From Rhodanobacter soli (GTDB lineage Bacteria > Pseudomonadota > Gammaproteobacteria > Xanthomonadales > Rhodanobacteraceae), in NCBI RefSeq assembly GCF_040548735.1, contig NZ_JBEPSD010000002.1:62001-126000 (forward strand): a stretch of DNA of 64,000 nucleotides, written 5' to 3'. How positions within the stretch are numbered: the first letter of the stretch is position 1; every line of letters begins with the position of its first letter. Below, in pieces: positions 33,300 to 41,626 of the stretch. A model generated the notes under the pieces. That model made no database searches, was not told the DNA's origin, and saw only the letters and a list, made by a program, of their open reading frames with translations. A program made the translations under genes and the position numbers.

Positions 33300-33809
33300 T
33301 TATTTGCCTGCGGTCCAGCGTGCGTACTCGCTCTTGCTGATCCGGCCGTCACGGTTGTGATCGGCATAGAGGAAATCGTTGGCGAGCAGCGGATAGGCAG
33401 AAGCCTGATCCTCGGTGATGTATTTCCCGCCACCGGACAATTGCTCGAAAGCGGGCGCCGGGCCGGCCGGCGGAGGCGGCGGCATGCTCGAATGCACGCT
33501 GAGCTCGCCGGCCGGCGTGTTCATGGTGGCCGCATCGGCCTGGCCAGTCGGCGGTGCGGCCGCCGTGCTGGCCGACGGCGGAGCTGGTGGCGGTGTCGCC
33601 GGCATGCTCGATTGCGCCGGCGCTGGCGATGCCGGAGGTGTCTGCGGGACCGGTTGTGGTTGCGGCTGAGGCTGTGGCTGCGGTGCCGTGTCTGTGGGGG
33701 GCGGAGGAGGAGTCTGCGGCGGCATGTCCTGCTGCGCGATCAGGCTGCCGGCGAACAACAAGGTGCCGGCGGCGAGGACGGTCAATAGCGGCTTGCGGGA
33801 TTTCATCAT
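33300..33809 (-). CDS. Secreted Pro-rich protein with C-terminal EF-hand
   Basis: 169 residues. After a signal peptide (ends SLIAQ) comes a Pro/Gln/Thr/Ala-rich disordered stretch of ~100 residues (PQPQPQPQP, PPAPPSAS). The C-terminal ~45 residues form one EF-hand: YADHNRDGRISKSEYARW has the Asp, Asn, Asp, Arg and Glu ligand pattern for calcium. Probably periplasmic or surface; function unknown. Two adjacent ATGs (33809, 33806) can serve as start. Confidence 0.78.
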   Translation of the reverse strand: MMKSRKPLLTVLAAGTLLFAGSLIAQQDMPPQTPPPPPTDTAPQPQPQPQPQPVPQTPPASPAPAQSSMPATPPPAPPSASTAAAPPTGQADAATMNTPAGELSVHSSMPPPPPAGPAPAFEQLSGGGKYITEDQASAYPLLANDFLYADHNRDGRISKSEYARWTAGK

Positions 33810-33992
33810 CGGTACTCCATGCCAGAATGATCGGTGAGGTTGTGCGGATGTCCGCACGCCATCGGGCGGACCCCCCGTCCGGCCCAACTCGGGTTTCACG
33901 CTAGCAGGGACTTTGTAAATGCCGGCTCAATATCCAGATCACGACGTTGTGAAGATGCGCCGCCATTGGGCGCCGCTTCAGGTGATGGCCGC

Positions 33993-35228
33993 GTGTTGAG
34001 CCTGGTGCAGGCGCGAGCCTTGCAACTGTCCGCGCAAGGCCTGCTGCAGCCGCCGCGGCGACGGCCACGGCGCGACGACGTGGTGGCCGCGGTCGAGCGC
34101 ATGCGCCTGCTGCAGATCGACACCATCCACGTGGTGGCGCGCAGCCCCTACCTGGTGCTGCACTCGCGCCTGGGCGACTACCCGATGAGCTGGCTGGACG
34201 AGGCGCTGGCGCAGGGCCGGCTGGCCGAATGCTGGGCGCACGAGGCGTGCTTCGTCAGCGCCGCCGATGTCGCCTGGCATCGCGGCGGGCACGGTCATCG
34301 CACACATCACTGGGCGCAACGGAATGCGGCGCGGATGCATCGCGAACAACGTGTCGAGATGGATGCGCTGCTGGAGGCGGTTCGTGCATCCGGCCCGGTG
34401 CGGGCGGCGGATTTCGCGCGCAGGGACGGCGCCAGCAAGCCGGGCTGGTGGGAGTGGAAGCCGGAGAAACGCTGGCTGGAGGCATGGTTTGCGCTGGGCG
34501 AACTGATGGTGGCGCGGCGCGACAACTTCCAGCGCGTCTATGACCTGGCCGAGAACGTGCTTGCCCGGCTCGACCCGCCGTTCGATCCCGCCGCCGCGCC
34601 CTCGGCGGCGCAGCTGCGCCAGCGTTTCATCGTCGATGGCGTGCGCGCGCTGGGGGTGACCCGGGCCGGCTGGATCGCCGACTATTTCCGCCTGAAGCCG
34701 AAAGTAAGCGATCGCGAACTGGCCCCGCTGCTGGCCAGCGGCGAACTGCTGGCGGTGCCGGTGCAAGGCTGGAACACGCCCGGCTATGTGCACCGCGACC
34801 ATGCCGAGGCGCTGGACAAGGCGCTCGCCGGCCGCCTGCGCGCCACCCGTACCGCGCTGCTGTCGCCGTTCGACCCGCTGGTCTGGGATCGCGCGCGGGC
34901 GCTGGCGATGTTCGATTTCGAGTACACCATCGAGTGCTACACGCCGGCTCCGAAGCGCCGCTATGGCTACTTCGTGCTGCCGATCCTGCATCGTGGCCGA
35001 TTGATCGGCCGGCTCGATGCGAAGGCCCATCGCAGTACCGGTCAGTTCGAGGTCAAGGCCTTGTTCCTGGAGCCGGGCGTGTTGCCGGAACCGCCACTGG
35101 TGCAGGCGGTAGCCAAGGCGATCGCCGATACCGCCCGCTGGCACGGCACCCCGGAGATCCGTCTGGGCAGCACCCAGCCCGCGGCGATGGCGCGGCTGCT
35201 GCGTGCGGCCTGGCGAGAAGCCGGCTAG
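33993..35228 (+). CDS. AlkZ/YcaQ-family DNA glycosylase
   Basis: 411 residues from the GTG at 33993 (TTG at 33996 also possible), matching E. coli YcaQ (410). The winged-helix tandem fold is recognised from LSLVQARALQLSAQGL, LQIDTIHVVARSPYLVLHSRLGDY and SPFDPLVWDR. The residues QID match the QxD catalytic motif of the YcaQ/AlkX subfamily, which unhooks interstrand crosslinks and removes N7-alkyl bases. No resistance or biosynthetic genes are nearby, so a general repair role is likely. Confidence 0.88.
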   Translation: MLSLVQARALQLSAQGLLQPPRRRPRRDDVVAAVERMRLLQIDTIHVVARSPYLVLHSRLGDYPMSWLDEALAQGRLAECWAHEACFVSAADVAWHRGGHGHRTHHWAQRNAARMHREQRVEMDALLEAVRASGPVRAADFARRDGASKPGWWEWKPEKRWLEAWFALGELMVARRDNFQRVYDLAENVLARLDPPFDPAAAPSAAQLRQRFIVDGVRALGVTRAGWIADYFRLKPKVSDRELAPLLASGELLAVPVQGWNTPGYVHRDHAEALDKALAGRLRATRTALLSPFDPLVWDRARALAMFDFEYTIECYTPAPKRRYGYFVLPILHRGRLIGRLDAKAHRSTGQFEVKALFLEPGVLPEPPLVQAVAKAIADTARWHGTPEIRLGSTQPAAMARLLRAAWREAG

Positions 35229-35254
35229 GCGGCACCCCGTTACTGTCCGAGGGG

Positions 35255-35731
35255 CTACGGCGTGCCGGCCGGCACCGGGTTCTCCGTGCATGACTTGCCG
35301 TGCAGGGCCTGGCGCAGCTGGTTGGCCAGCGAGTTGCAGCGTGCCGCCAGTTGCGGCCGGATATCCGGGTTCTTCGAATCGCGCAGCAGGCTGCTGCGCA
35401 TCGCCTCGTAGCGGGATTGCAACTGGTCCGGCGCGTAGATCGCCGCTGCGCGATGGCAGGCGAGGTAGCTGGAGAGATAGTCGTCGCAGGCGGCAATGCC
35501 GGTGTTGTCGGACAGGTCGGGTTCGGCGGCAGGCTTGCTGCGGGTGGGGGCGGCGTGCTCCCGATGCGGCGCGCTGGCGGCCCTTGTGGTGGAGGCGGAC
35601 GGGGTTCTCGTGGTGGAGGTCGTGGCGGAGGTGGTGGTCGTCGTCCTGGTGGCGGCGTGCTGCGCGCAGCCAGCCAGCAGCAGGCCTCCGAGCAGGCTGA
35701 TCAGGGTCAGGTGGGACAGGGAAGGCATCAT
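35255..35731 (-). CDS. Lipoprotein with Thr/Ser/Ala linker, unknown
   Basis: 158 residues. MMPSLSHLTLISLLGGLLLAGC is a lipoprotein signal; AGGAGAG precedes the first of two ATGs. A low-complexity Thr/Ser/Arg linker (~25-80) leads to a C-terminal helical domain with Cys in IAACDDYLSSYLACH and ARCNSL and SCTENP, compatible with two disulfides. The ACDDYL..Y..C pattern recalls small helical Cys proteins of Xanthomonadales. Function unknown. Confidence 0.72.
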   Translation of the reverse strand: MMPSLSHLTLISLLGGLLLAGCAQHAATRTTTTTSATTSTTRTPSASTTRAASAPHREHAAPTRSKPAAEPDLSDNTGIAACDDYLSSYLACHRAAAIYAPDQLQSRYEAMRSSLLRDSKNPDIRPQLAARCNSLANQLRQALHGKSCTENPVPAGTP

Positions 35732-36066
35732 GGCTCTCCTCGACTTGGCGATCGTACCGGCGAGCCGGGCGGTCAACGGACAGTGGATCCGGGAACTGGC
35801 CACCACTAGACCGCGCCGAAGGTCAAGAAAATCTGAATTTATCGCGGAACCGGCAAAAAACGGTGAATTGGCTCCATTCCGTTCCGCCCCGTTGTGCCGT
35901 TATGATCCGCCCACTGTGTTTGCCGGGGTCAGCAGAGTTTGTGGCCCGATGCAGCCGATCCGCGATCTGCCTCATCGTTCACCCCTGGGTTGTTTCCTTG
36001 CATACCAGTCAAGCCGGCCGGTCGCTCTCTTGGCGGTCGCGTCTATAAACCTGTGGAGTGATTAAC
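35732..36066 (+). promoter_or_regulatory. Promoter and long leader of the first cold-shock gene
   Basis: 335 bp without a gene. CCGTTATG (35897-35904), likely the -10 region, is followed by GCCCACTGTGTTTGC. Almost the same pair occurs 147 bases before the second cold-shock gene. The leader from here to the ATG is ~160 nt, as expected for cold-shock mRNAs whose 5' region folds in response to temperature. GTGGAG provides the ribosome site. Confidence 0.5.
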
Positions 36067-36276
36067 ATGTCTGATCGTCAGATGGGTACCGTCAAGTGGT
36101 TCAACGACGCCAAGGGCTTCGGTTTCATTGCCCGCGACAATGGCCCGGACGTTTTCGTGCATTTCCGCGCCATTACCGGCGGCGGTTTCAAGAGCCTGCA
36201 GGAAGGCCAGCAGGTCTCCTTCAAGGTGGTACAGGGTCAGAAGGGCCTGCAGGCCGAAGAAGTGACCCCGGTCTGA
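36067..36276 (+). CDS. Cold-shock domain protein, copy 1
   Basis: 69 residues. Both RNA-binding motifs are intact: KGFGFI (RNP1) and DVFVHF (RNP2). It binds single-stranded RNA and DNA and melts RNA structure. It differs from the second copy at only seven positions (for example Q5/E, M6/V, A22/S), so the two arose by tandem duplication. A terminator separates them, so each is its own transcript. Confidence 0.95.
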   Translation: MSDRQMGTVKWFNDAKGFGFIARDNGPDVFVHFRAITGGGFKSLQEGQQVSFKVVQGQKGLQAEEVTPV

Positions 36277-36298
36277 TTGCCGCGTTTGTAGGGGAAAT

Positions 36299-36321
36299 CG
36301 GGCAAAGATGCCCGGTTTTTT
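36299..36321 (+). terminator. Terminator after cold-shock copy 1
   Basis: CGGGCA, four-base loop, TGCCCG, then GTTTTTT. Short but classic Rho-independent terminator, 23 bp after the stop. Confidence 0.85.
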
Positions 36322-36351
36322 CCTGCCCGAATAATGTCCGCGACAGCCTGC

Positions 36352-36532
36352 TTGACAAATCACTCGCGGGCTGAAAATCCGTTATGCTTGGCCCGCTGCG
36401 TCTGCTTGGCTACGTGAGTGCCCGGTAAGGATTTCCTGAATCCGACTGTTGCACCGGACCCTGCATGCTCAGTGAACCGTCGGCCCGTTGGGGCCGGTTT
36501 GTCTCAGCGTCTGGATAGGATCGGAGTTAGTC
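36352..36532 (+). promoter_or_regulatory. Promoter and leader of the second cold-shock gene
   Basis: TTGACA (36352-36357) is a good -35-like hexamer, but the spacing to TTATGC is too long for a standard pair. CCGTTATG (36379-36386) followed by GCCCGCTGCGTCTGC matches the first copy's leader start (12 of 15 bases). The ~147-nt leader ends in GGAG before the ATG. It also holds CCGTCGGCCCGTTGGGGCCGG, which can fold into a hairpin. Confidence 0.5.
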
Positions 36533-36742
36533 ATGTCGGATCGTGAAGTAGGTACCGTCAAGTGGTTCAACGACGCCAAGGGTTTCGGTTTCATCAGCCG
36601 GGATAATGGCCCTGACGTATTCGTGCATTTCCGCGCCATCACCGGCTCGGGTTTCAAGAGCCTGCAAGAAGGCCAGAAGGTCAGCTTCAAGGTCGTCGAT
36701 GGCCAGAAGGGCTTGCAGGCCGAAGACGTCACCCCCGTTTGA
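36533..36742 (+). CDS. Cold-shock domain protein, copy 2
   Basis: 69 residues with KGFGFI and DVFVHF. It is paralogous to the copy at 36067. Substitutions are conservative and lie outside the RNA-contact surface except A22/S. GGAG lies eight bases before the ATG. It ends with its own strong terminator. The two genes may differ in leader and so in temperature or growth-phase response. Confidence 0.95.
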   Translation: MSDREVGTVKWFNDAKGFGFISRDNGPDVFVHFRAITGSGFKSLQEGQKVSFKVVDGQKGLQAEDVTPV

Positions 36743-36764
36743 TCGCGGTGGCGGAATCAGCTTG

Positions 36765-36794
36765 AAGAGGCCGGCGCAAGCCGGCCTCTTTTTT
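36765..36794 (+). terminator. Terminator after cold-shock copy 2
   Basis: AAGAGGCCGGC, loop GCAA (a stable tetraloop), GCCGGCCTCTT, then TTTTG. An 11-bp perfect stem; strong Rho-independent terminator. Confidence 0.92.
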
Positions 36795-36827
36795 GTAGTG
36801 GCGGGGGCAATTCGCTAGCCTGCCGGA

Positions 36828-37745
36828 ATGTCCGACCATTCCATCGAAAACATTCCTGCAGCGGCCGAGCCGCTGGTCATTCCGGTAATTGCCGCCGACG
36901 GTGCCCGCTACGAGTTGTTGGCCGTGCTTCCCGCCGACGCCTGGCAGCGTTTGCTGTACTGGATTCCGGCGATGGGCATACCGGCCCGGCATTACCTGCC
37001 GCTGGCCCAGGCGCTGGCGACACGGGGCATCGCGGTAGTGCTGCACGAGTGGCGCGGCATCGGTTCCAGCGATCGGCGTGCCGGCCGCGGCTGCAACTGG
37101 GGCTATCGCGAATTGCTGCAGGACGATTTGCCCGCAGGCATGGCGGCGGTGCGCCACCGCTGGCCGCAGGCAAACTGCTGGCTGGGCGGGCATAGCCTCG
37201 GCGGCCAGCTCGGGTTGCTTTACGCCAGCCTGCATCCGCACGACTTCACCGGACTGGTGCTGGTCGCCAGCGGTGCGCCGTACTGGCGCCGGTTCCGGCA
37301 TGGCTGGCTGATCGGCGCGGCTTACGCGCTGGCCCCGCTGCTGGCCGGGCTGGCAGGTCATCTGCCCGGGCGGCGGATCGGGTTTGGCGGCAACGAGGCG
37401 CGCGCAGTGATCGCCGACTGGGCGCGCAGCGGCCGCAGCGGCCGCTATGCGGTGGCCGGGATGGCACAGGACTTCGAGCGCGGGCTGGCCGCGTTGCAAC
37501 TGCCGTTGCTGGCGTTGCGCCTGCAGCAGGACTGGCTGGGCCCGCCGGCATCGCTGGAGTGGCTGCTGGGCAAGCTGGGTCCGGGCGAGCGCCGCGTGGA
37601 CGTGATCACGCAGGAAGACTTGGGCGGCTCGCCGGCCGACCATTTCGGCTGGATGAAGACACCAGCGCCGATGGCCTCGCGCATCGCCGACTGGTTGGCT
37701 GCACCGGACGCAGCGTTCGCCGCACGCGACGGCACGGCGGCTTGA
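36828..37745 (+). CDS. Alpha/beta hydrolase (serine)
   Basis: 305 residues. The nucleophile is in CWLGGHSLGGQLGLLYASLHP, and the oxyanion region in WIPAMGIPARHYLPLAQALATRG. EWRGIGSSDRRAG follows, and the His is near SPADHFGWMKTP. The pattern (MG..A..Y......L...G) fits the YheT-like/serine aminopeptidase S33 type seen in Xanthomonadales. Cytosolic; no signal peptide. The old yellow enzyme follows by 52 bp and may be co-transcribed. Confidence 0.83.
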   Translation: MSDHSIENIPAAAEPLVIPVIAADGARYELLAVLPADAWQRLLYWIPAMGIPARHYLPLAQALATRGIAVVLHEWRGIGSSDRRAGRGCNWGYRELLQDDLPAGMAAVRHRWPQANCWLGGHSLGGQLGLLYASLHPHDFTGLVLVASGAPYWRRFRHGWLIGAAYALAPLLAGLAGHLPGRRIGFGGNEARAVIADWARSGRSGRYAVAGMAQDFERGLAALQLPLLALRLQQDWLGPPASLEWLLGKLGPGERRVDVITQEDLGGSPADHFGWMKTPAPMASRIADWLAAPDAAFAARDGTAA

Positions 37746-37796
37746 TTCCATGGGACCCTGTCTGCATCTCGACACTTCCATGACGCTGGATTCCCC

Positions 37797-38858
37797 ATGA
37801 ACCTGTTCGATCCGTTTCCCCAACGCAGCCTGACCTTGCGCAACCGCCTGGTGGTGTCGCCGATGTGCGAGTACTCCGCCACCGACGGCGTGCCGAACGA
37901 CTGGCACATGGTGCACCTCGGCAGCCGCGCGGTCGGCGGCGCGGCCCTGGTGATCGCCGAAGCTTCGGCGGTCTCCGCGCAAGGGCGCATCTCGCCGCAG
38001 GACACCGGCCTGTGGAACCAGACCCAGTTGCAGGCGTGGCAGCCGATCACCCGTTTCATCAAGGCACAGGGCGCGATCGCCGGCATGCAGCTGGCGCACG
38101 CTGGGCGCAAGGCCAGCACGCTGCGGCCGTGGGATGGGCATGGCCCGGTGCCAGCCGGGCAGGACGACTGGCGCACCGTGGCGCCGTCGGCGCTGCCGTT
38201 CGATGCCGGCTGGCCTGCGCCGCAGGCGCTGAACGAGGCCGGCATCCAGGCGGTGATCGCGGACTTCCGCGCCGCCGCACACCGCGCGTTGGCGGCCGGC
38301 TTCGAATTGATCGAGGTGCACGCGGCGCATGGCTACCTGCTGCACCAGTTCCTGTCGCCGCTGAGCAACCGGCGCGACGATCGCTACGGCGGCAGCTTCG
38401 AGAACCGCACCCGCCTGGTACGCGAGGTGATCGTCGCCGTACGCGAAGTGTGGCCGGCCGAACTGCCGTTGTGGCTGCGCCTCTCGGCCACCGATTGGGT
38501 AGCCGAAGGCGGCTGGGACATCGGACAGAGCGTCGAGCTGGCGCGCCAGGTGAAGCCGTTGGGCGTTGACCTGATCGACGTCTCCAGCGGCGGCCTGCTG
38601 CCGCACGCGAAGATCCCGTTGGGACCGGGCTACCAGGTGCCGTTCGCGGCGCAGATCCGCCGCGAAGCCGGTATCGCCACCGGCGCGGTGGGCCTGATCA
38701 CCGGCGCGGAGCAGGCCGCGCAAATCGTCGCCAACGACGACGCCGACGTGGTGCTGATCGCCCGCGAGAGCCTGCGCGATCCGTACTTCCCGCGTCGCGC
38801 CGCGCAACTGCTGGGTGCGAAGATCGACGCTCCGGCGCAATATCAACGGGCCTGGTAA
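37797..38858 (+). CDS. Old yellow enzyme (YqjM/XenA-type ene-reductase)
   Basis: 353 residues, a full FMN-binding TIM barrel. SPMCEYSATDG carries the Cys that tunes the flavin in YqjM/XenA enzymes, QLAHAGRKAS is the FMN/active-site strand, and VHAAHGYLLHQFLSPLSNRRDDRYGGSFENR includes the substrate-binding HxxH pair. It reduces activated C=C bonds with NADPH and often protects against electrophiles. The pirin gene follows by 10 bp. Confidence 0.93.
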   Translation: MNLFDPFPQRSLTLRNRLVVSPMCEYSATDGVPNDWHMVHLGSRAVGGAALVIAEASAVSAQGRISPQDTGLWNQTQLQAWQPITRFIKAQGAIAGMQLAHAGRKASTLRPWDGHGPVPAGQDDWRTVAPSALPFDAGWPAPQALNEAGIQAVIADFRAAAHRALAAGFELIEVHAAHGYLLHQFLSPLSNRRDDRYGGSFENRTRLVREVIVAVREVWPAELPLWLRLSATDWVAEGGWDIGQSVELARQVKPLGVDLIDVSSGGLLPHAKIPLGPGYQVPFAAQIRREAGIATGAVGLITGAEQAAQIVANDDADVVLIARESLRDPYFPRRAAQLLGAKIDAPAQYQRAW

Positions 38859-38868
38859 GGAGAGCGTG

Positions 38869-39744
38869 ATGGAAGCTGCCCCGATGCTGATTGCCGACGC
38901 CCGCGTGCACGATCTGGGCGACGGCTTCATGGTTCGCCGCATGCTGCCGGTGCTGCAGGCGCGCCACGTCGGCCCGTTCGTGTTCTTCGACCACATCGGG
39001 CCGGCCACGTTCGCCGCCGGCAAGGGCATGGACGTGCGTCCGCATCCGCACATCGGCCTGGCCACGGTGACCTGGCTGTTCGACGGCGCGATCCGCCACC
39101 GCGACAGCCTCGGCAGCCTGGCCGACATCCGCCCCGGCGAAGTGAACTGGATGACCTCCGGTCACGGCATCGTCCACTCCGAACGCACGCCGCCGGAGGC
39201 TCGCCAGGGTGGCCAGCTGCTGCATGGCATCCAGGTCTGGGTGGCCTTGCCGCAGGCCGATGCCGAGGTGGACCCGGAGTTCCATCATCACGACCGCGCC
39301 GCATTGCCGAAGATCCGCCGGCCCGGCATGGAGGCCGTGCTGATTGCAGGCACGGCCTACGGCGAACGCTCGCCGGTGAAGGTGTTCGCGCCGATGTTCT
39401 TCCTGGAAGTGCAACTGGCCGCGGGTGCCGAACTGGCGCTACCGGTCGAGCACGCCGAGCGCGGCGTACACGTGGTCGATGGCGCGGTCCGCTGGGGTGA
39501 GCTGGAGGTCGGCGCGCAGCAGATGGCGGTACAGGCCGGTCCGTCGGCACCGCCGCTGCGCGCGCACGAGGCGAGCCGCTTGATGCTGTTCGGCGGCGCG
39601 CCGCTGGATGGCGAGCGGCACCTGTGGTGGAACTTCGTGGCCAGCACGCGCGAGCGCATCGAGCAGGCCAAGGCCGATTGGCGCGAAGGACGCTTTCCGA
39701 ACGTGCCCGGCGACGACAAGGAGTTCATTCCGCTGCCGGAGTAG
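38869..39744 (+). CDS. Pirin-family protein
   Basis: 291 residues, two cupin domains. The N-terminal one has the metal ligands in VRPHPHIGLATVTWLFDG and GHGIVHSE; the C-terminal one ends with RLMLFGGAPLDG. AAGGAG lies upstream of the ATG, and the gene is ten bases behind the ene-reductase, so the two form an operon. Bacterial pirins are iron proteins; some have quercetin dioxygenase activity. Electrophile or flavonoid metabolism with the OYE is possible. Confidence 0.93.
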   Translation: MEAAPMLIADARVHDLGDGFMVRRMLPVLQARHVGPFVFFDHIGPATFAAGKGMDVRPHPHIGLATVTWLFDGAIRHRDSLGSLADIRPGEVNWMTSGHGIVHSERTPPEARQGGQLLHGIQVWVALPQADAEVDPEFHHHDRAALPKIRRPGMEAVLIAGTAYGERSPVKVFAPMFFLEVQLAAGAELALPVEHAERGVHVVDGAVRWGELEVGAQQMAVQAGPSAPPLRAHEASRLMLFGGAPLDGERHLWWNFVASTRERIEQAKADWREGRFPNVPGDDKEFIPLPE

Positions 39745-39894
39745 GCGGCGCGGATTGCCTTGCTTCGCAGGGCGGGCAGTGCCCGCCGCTCTTGGGTTTC
39801 AACAAGGCAAAAGCCGGTGGGCGACAGTCCGCCCCACAGAGCGTGTGGCATGTCCGCGTGGCAGAATCGAACGATCCCGCCGCGGAGCAGCAAC

Positions 39895-40197
39895 ATGTCC
39901 GGCTACAGCAGCTTTGCCGAGTTCTATCCGTTCTACCTCAGCGAGCACAGCAACCGCCTTTGCCGTCGCCTGCATTTCATCGGCAGCACGCTGGTGCTGG
40001 CGGTGATCGTGCTGGCCCTGGCGAGCGGCCAGCTGCGCTGGCTGTGGCTGGCGCCGGTGTTCGGCTACGGATGCGCCTGGATCGGCCATTTCGTGTTCGA
40101 GAAGAACCGTCCGGCCACGTTCAAGCATCCGCTGTACAGCCTGGCTGGCGACTGGGTGATGTACGGCCAGATGCTGCGCGGAAAGATCCGCTTCTGA
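39895..40197 (+). CDS. DUF962/Mpo1-like membrane protein
   Basis: 100 residues. FAEFYPFYLSEHSNRLCRRLHFIGS and FGYGCAWIGHFVFEKNRPATFKHPLYSLAGDWVMY are the DUF962 signatures; several His residues could bind iron. Two to four short hydrophobic helices. The yeast homologue Mpo1 is an Fe(II) dioxygenase that oxidises 2-hydroxy fatty acids. Whether this bacterial form does so is unknown. Start at 39895 from family alignment. Confidence 0.88.
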   Translation: MSGYSSFAEFYPFYLSEHSNRLCRRLHFIGSTLVLAVIVLALASGQLRWLWLAPVFGYGCAWIGHFVFEKNRPATFKHPLYSLAGDWVMYGQMLRGKIRF

Positions 40198-40206
40198 GGG
40201 GCTTTT

Positions 40207-40245
40207 CTCCCTCCCCTGCTACAGGGGAGGGTTGGGGAGGGGTGC
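40207..40245. repeat. Intergenic C/G-rich inverted repeat, copy 2
   Basis: CTCCCTCCCCTG, three bases, CAGGGGAGGG, then TTGGGGAGGGG. It lies ten bases after the DUF962 stop, facing the convergent cytochrome gene. Its core matches the copies at 28031 and 44359. Confidence 0.7.
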
Positions 40246-40255
40246 TCTTGGTCTT

Positions 40256-40645
40256 TCAGCGATATTGCTGGTGGCAGCTCTTGCAAGTCTCGCCGACCGG
40301 CTTGACCACCGCGGCCAGTGCCTCGCAGGTCGCGGGCGCACCCTGCACGGCCTGCTGCAGGCGGTTCTGCAGCTGGACGGCATCGTCGGTGAAGGTTTTC
40401 TCGCCGATGCCGAACACCGGCACGATGTCCGTGGCGGTGGACTGCAGGCGGGCCAGGTGGTGCTGGACCTTGACCGGGTCGCACTGCTTGGCCTTCATGG
40501 CATTCTTCAGTTCGCCCATGTGGTAGCCCATGGTTTCCATCACGGCCTTCGGCATCGGGTTGCGCGCGGCCAGCGCATTCATCACGTTGGCCGTACCGAT
40601 CACACCGATCACCAGGCCGAGCAGGATCATCAAAGCTACGCGCAT
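40256..40645 (-). CDS. Cytochrome c' -like (class II) protein
   Basis: 129 residues from the ATG at 40645. One N-terminal membrane helix (ALMILLGLVIGVIGTANVM) is either an uncleaved anchor or a signal. The C-terminal CKSCHQQYR holds the only haem motif, placing the haem at the end as in cytochrome c' and c-556. The rest is a predicted four-helix bundle. Periplasmic; role could be electron transfer or NO binding. Confidence 0.82.
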   Translation of the reverse strand: MRVALMILLGLVIGVIGTANVMNALAARNPMPKAVMETMGYHMGELKNAMKAKQCDPVKVQHHLARLQSTATDIVPVFGIGEKTFTDDAVQLQNRLQQAVQGAPATCEALAAVVKPVGETCKSCHQQYR

Positions 40646-40779
40646 CGCCACGATTCCGGGAATGAAGATGGCCGCAAGGATAACCCGTGCAGACGCGTTG
40701 CAGCCACGCGGGCGCGATAAAATGGCCGCTTCGACCCAGCAGGCCAGGCCAGTGATACGGATACAAGCGGCAGTACTAC

Positions 40780-41574
40780 ATGAGTGACGTGGCCTTTCCC
40801 GCCGAGCGCTTCGCCGGCGTCGAGCGTCTGTACGGCAACGGCAGCGTGGCCGCGCTGGCGCGCGCGCATGTCTGCGTGATCGGCATCGGCGGCGTCGGTT
40901 CGTGGGCGGTCGAGGCGCTGGCGCGCAGCGGCGTGGGCCGGCTCACCCTGATCGACGCGGACGAGGTCTGCGTGTCGAACACCAACCGCCAACTGCACGC
41001 GCTGGACGGCGAGTACGGCAAGTCGAAGGTGGGCGTGATGGCGGCGCGGGCACGCGCGATCAACCCGACGATCCGGCTGGAGGCGATCGAACGTTTCCTC
41101 ACCCCGTCCACGCTGGATGAACTGCTCGACCACGGCTATGACGTGGTGCTGGACGCCTGCGACGCGTTCCGGGTGAAGCTGGAGACGATCGCCTGGTGCC
41201 GCCGGCGCAAGCTGCCGATCGTCAGCGTGGGTTCGGCCGGCGGGCGCACCGACCCCACCCAGATCCGCGTGCGCGACCTGTCGCGTACCGAGCACGATGC
41301 GATGTTCAGCCTGATCCGCAAGAAGCTCCGCACGGATTTCAATTTTCCGCGCAACCCGGATCGCTACTTCGGCGTTTCAGCCGTCTATTCGCTGCAGAAC
41401 GTGCAGTACCCGCAACCCGACGGCACCGTCTGCGGCACCCGCCCGCCCGGCGGCGACGCGATGAACCTGGCCTGTGGCGGCGGTTTGGGCGCGGCCACCC
41501 ACATCACCGGCGCGTTCGCGTTCGCGGCCGTGGGCAAGGTACTGGAGAAGCTGCTGGAGAAGGGCGAGAAGTGA
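40780..41574 (+). CDS. tcdA: tRNA threonylcarbamoyladenosine dehydratase TcdA
   Basis: 264 residues. The ThiF/E1-like nucleotide site is HVCVIGIGGVGSWAVEALARSGVGRLTLIDAD, with NTNRQ following. SLQNVQYPQPDG and GAATHITGAFAFAAVGKVLEKL are TcdA (CsdL) features. It cyclises t6A37 to ct6A in tRNAs for ANN codons, using ATP. Its partner sulfur system (CsdA/E) is not in the window. Confidence 0.94.
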   Translation: MSDVAFPAERFAGVERLYGNGSVAALARAHVCVIGIGGVGSWAVEALARSGVGRLTLIDADEVCVSNTNRQLHALDGEYGKSKVGVMAARARAINPTIRLEAIERFLTPSTLDELLDHGYDVVLDACDAFRVKLETIAWCRRRKLPIVSVGSAGGRTDPTQIRVRDLSRTEHDAMFSLIRKKLRTDFNFPRNPDRYFGVSAVYSLQNVQYPQPDGTVCGTRPPGGDAMNLACGGGLGAATHITGAFAFAAVGKVLEKLLEKGEK

Positions 41575-41626
41575 GGAAAGAGAAAGCCTGGCTCTTGCTC
41601 ACTTCTCTCCGTTCGCCCCTACTTCC

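Noticed and set aside
36352-36386. TTGACA as the -35 of the second cold-shock promoter
   Set aside because: The distance to TTATGC is 24 bases, beyond usual sigma-70 spacing, and copy 1 has no matching TTGACA.
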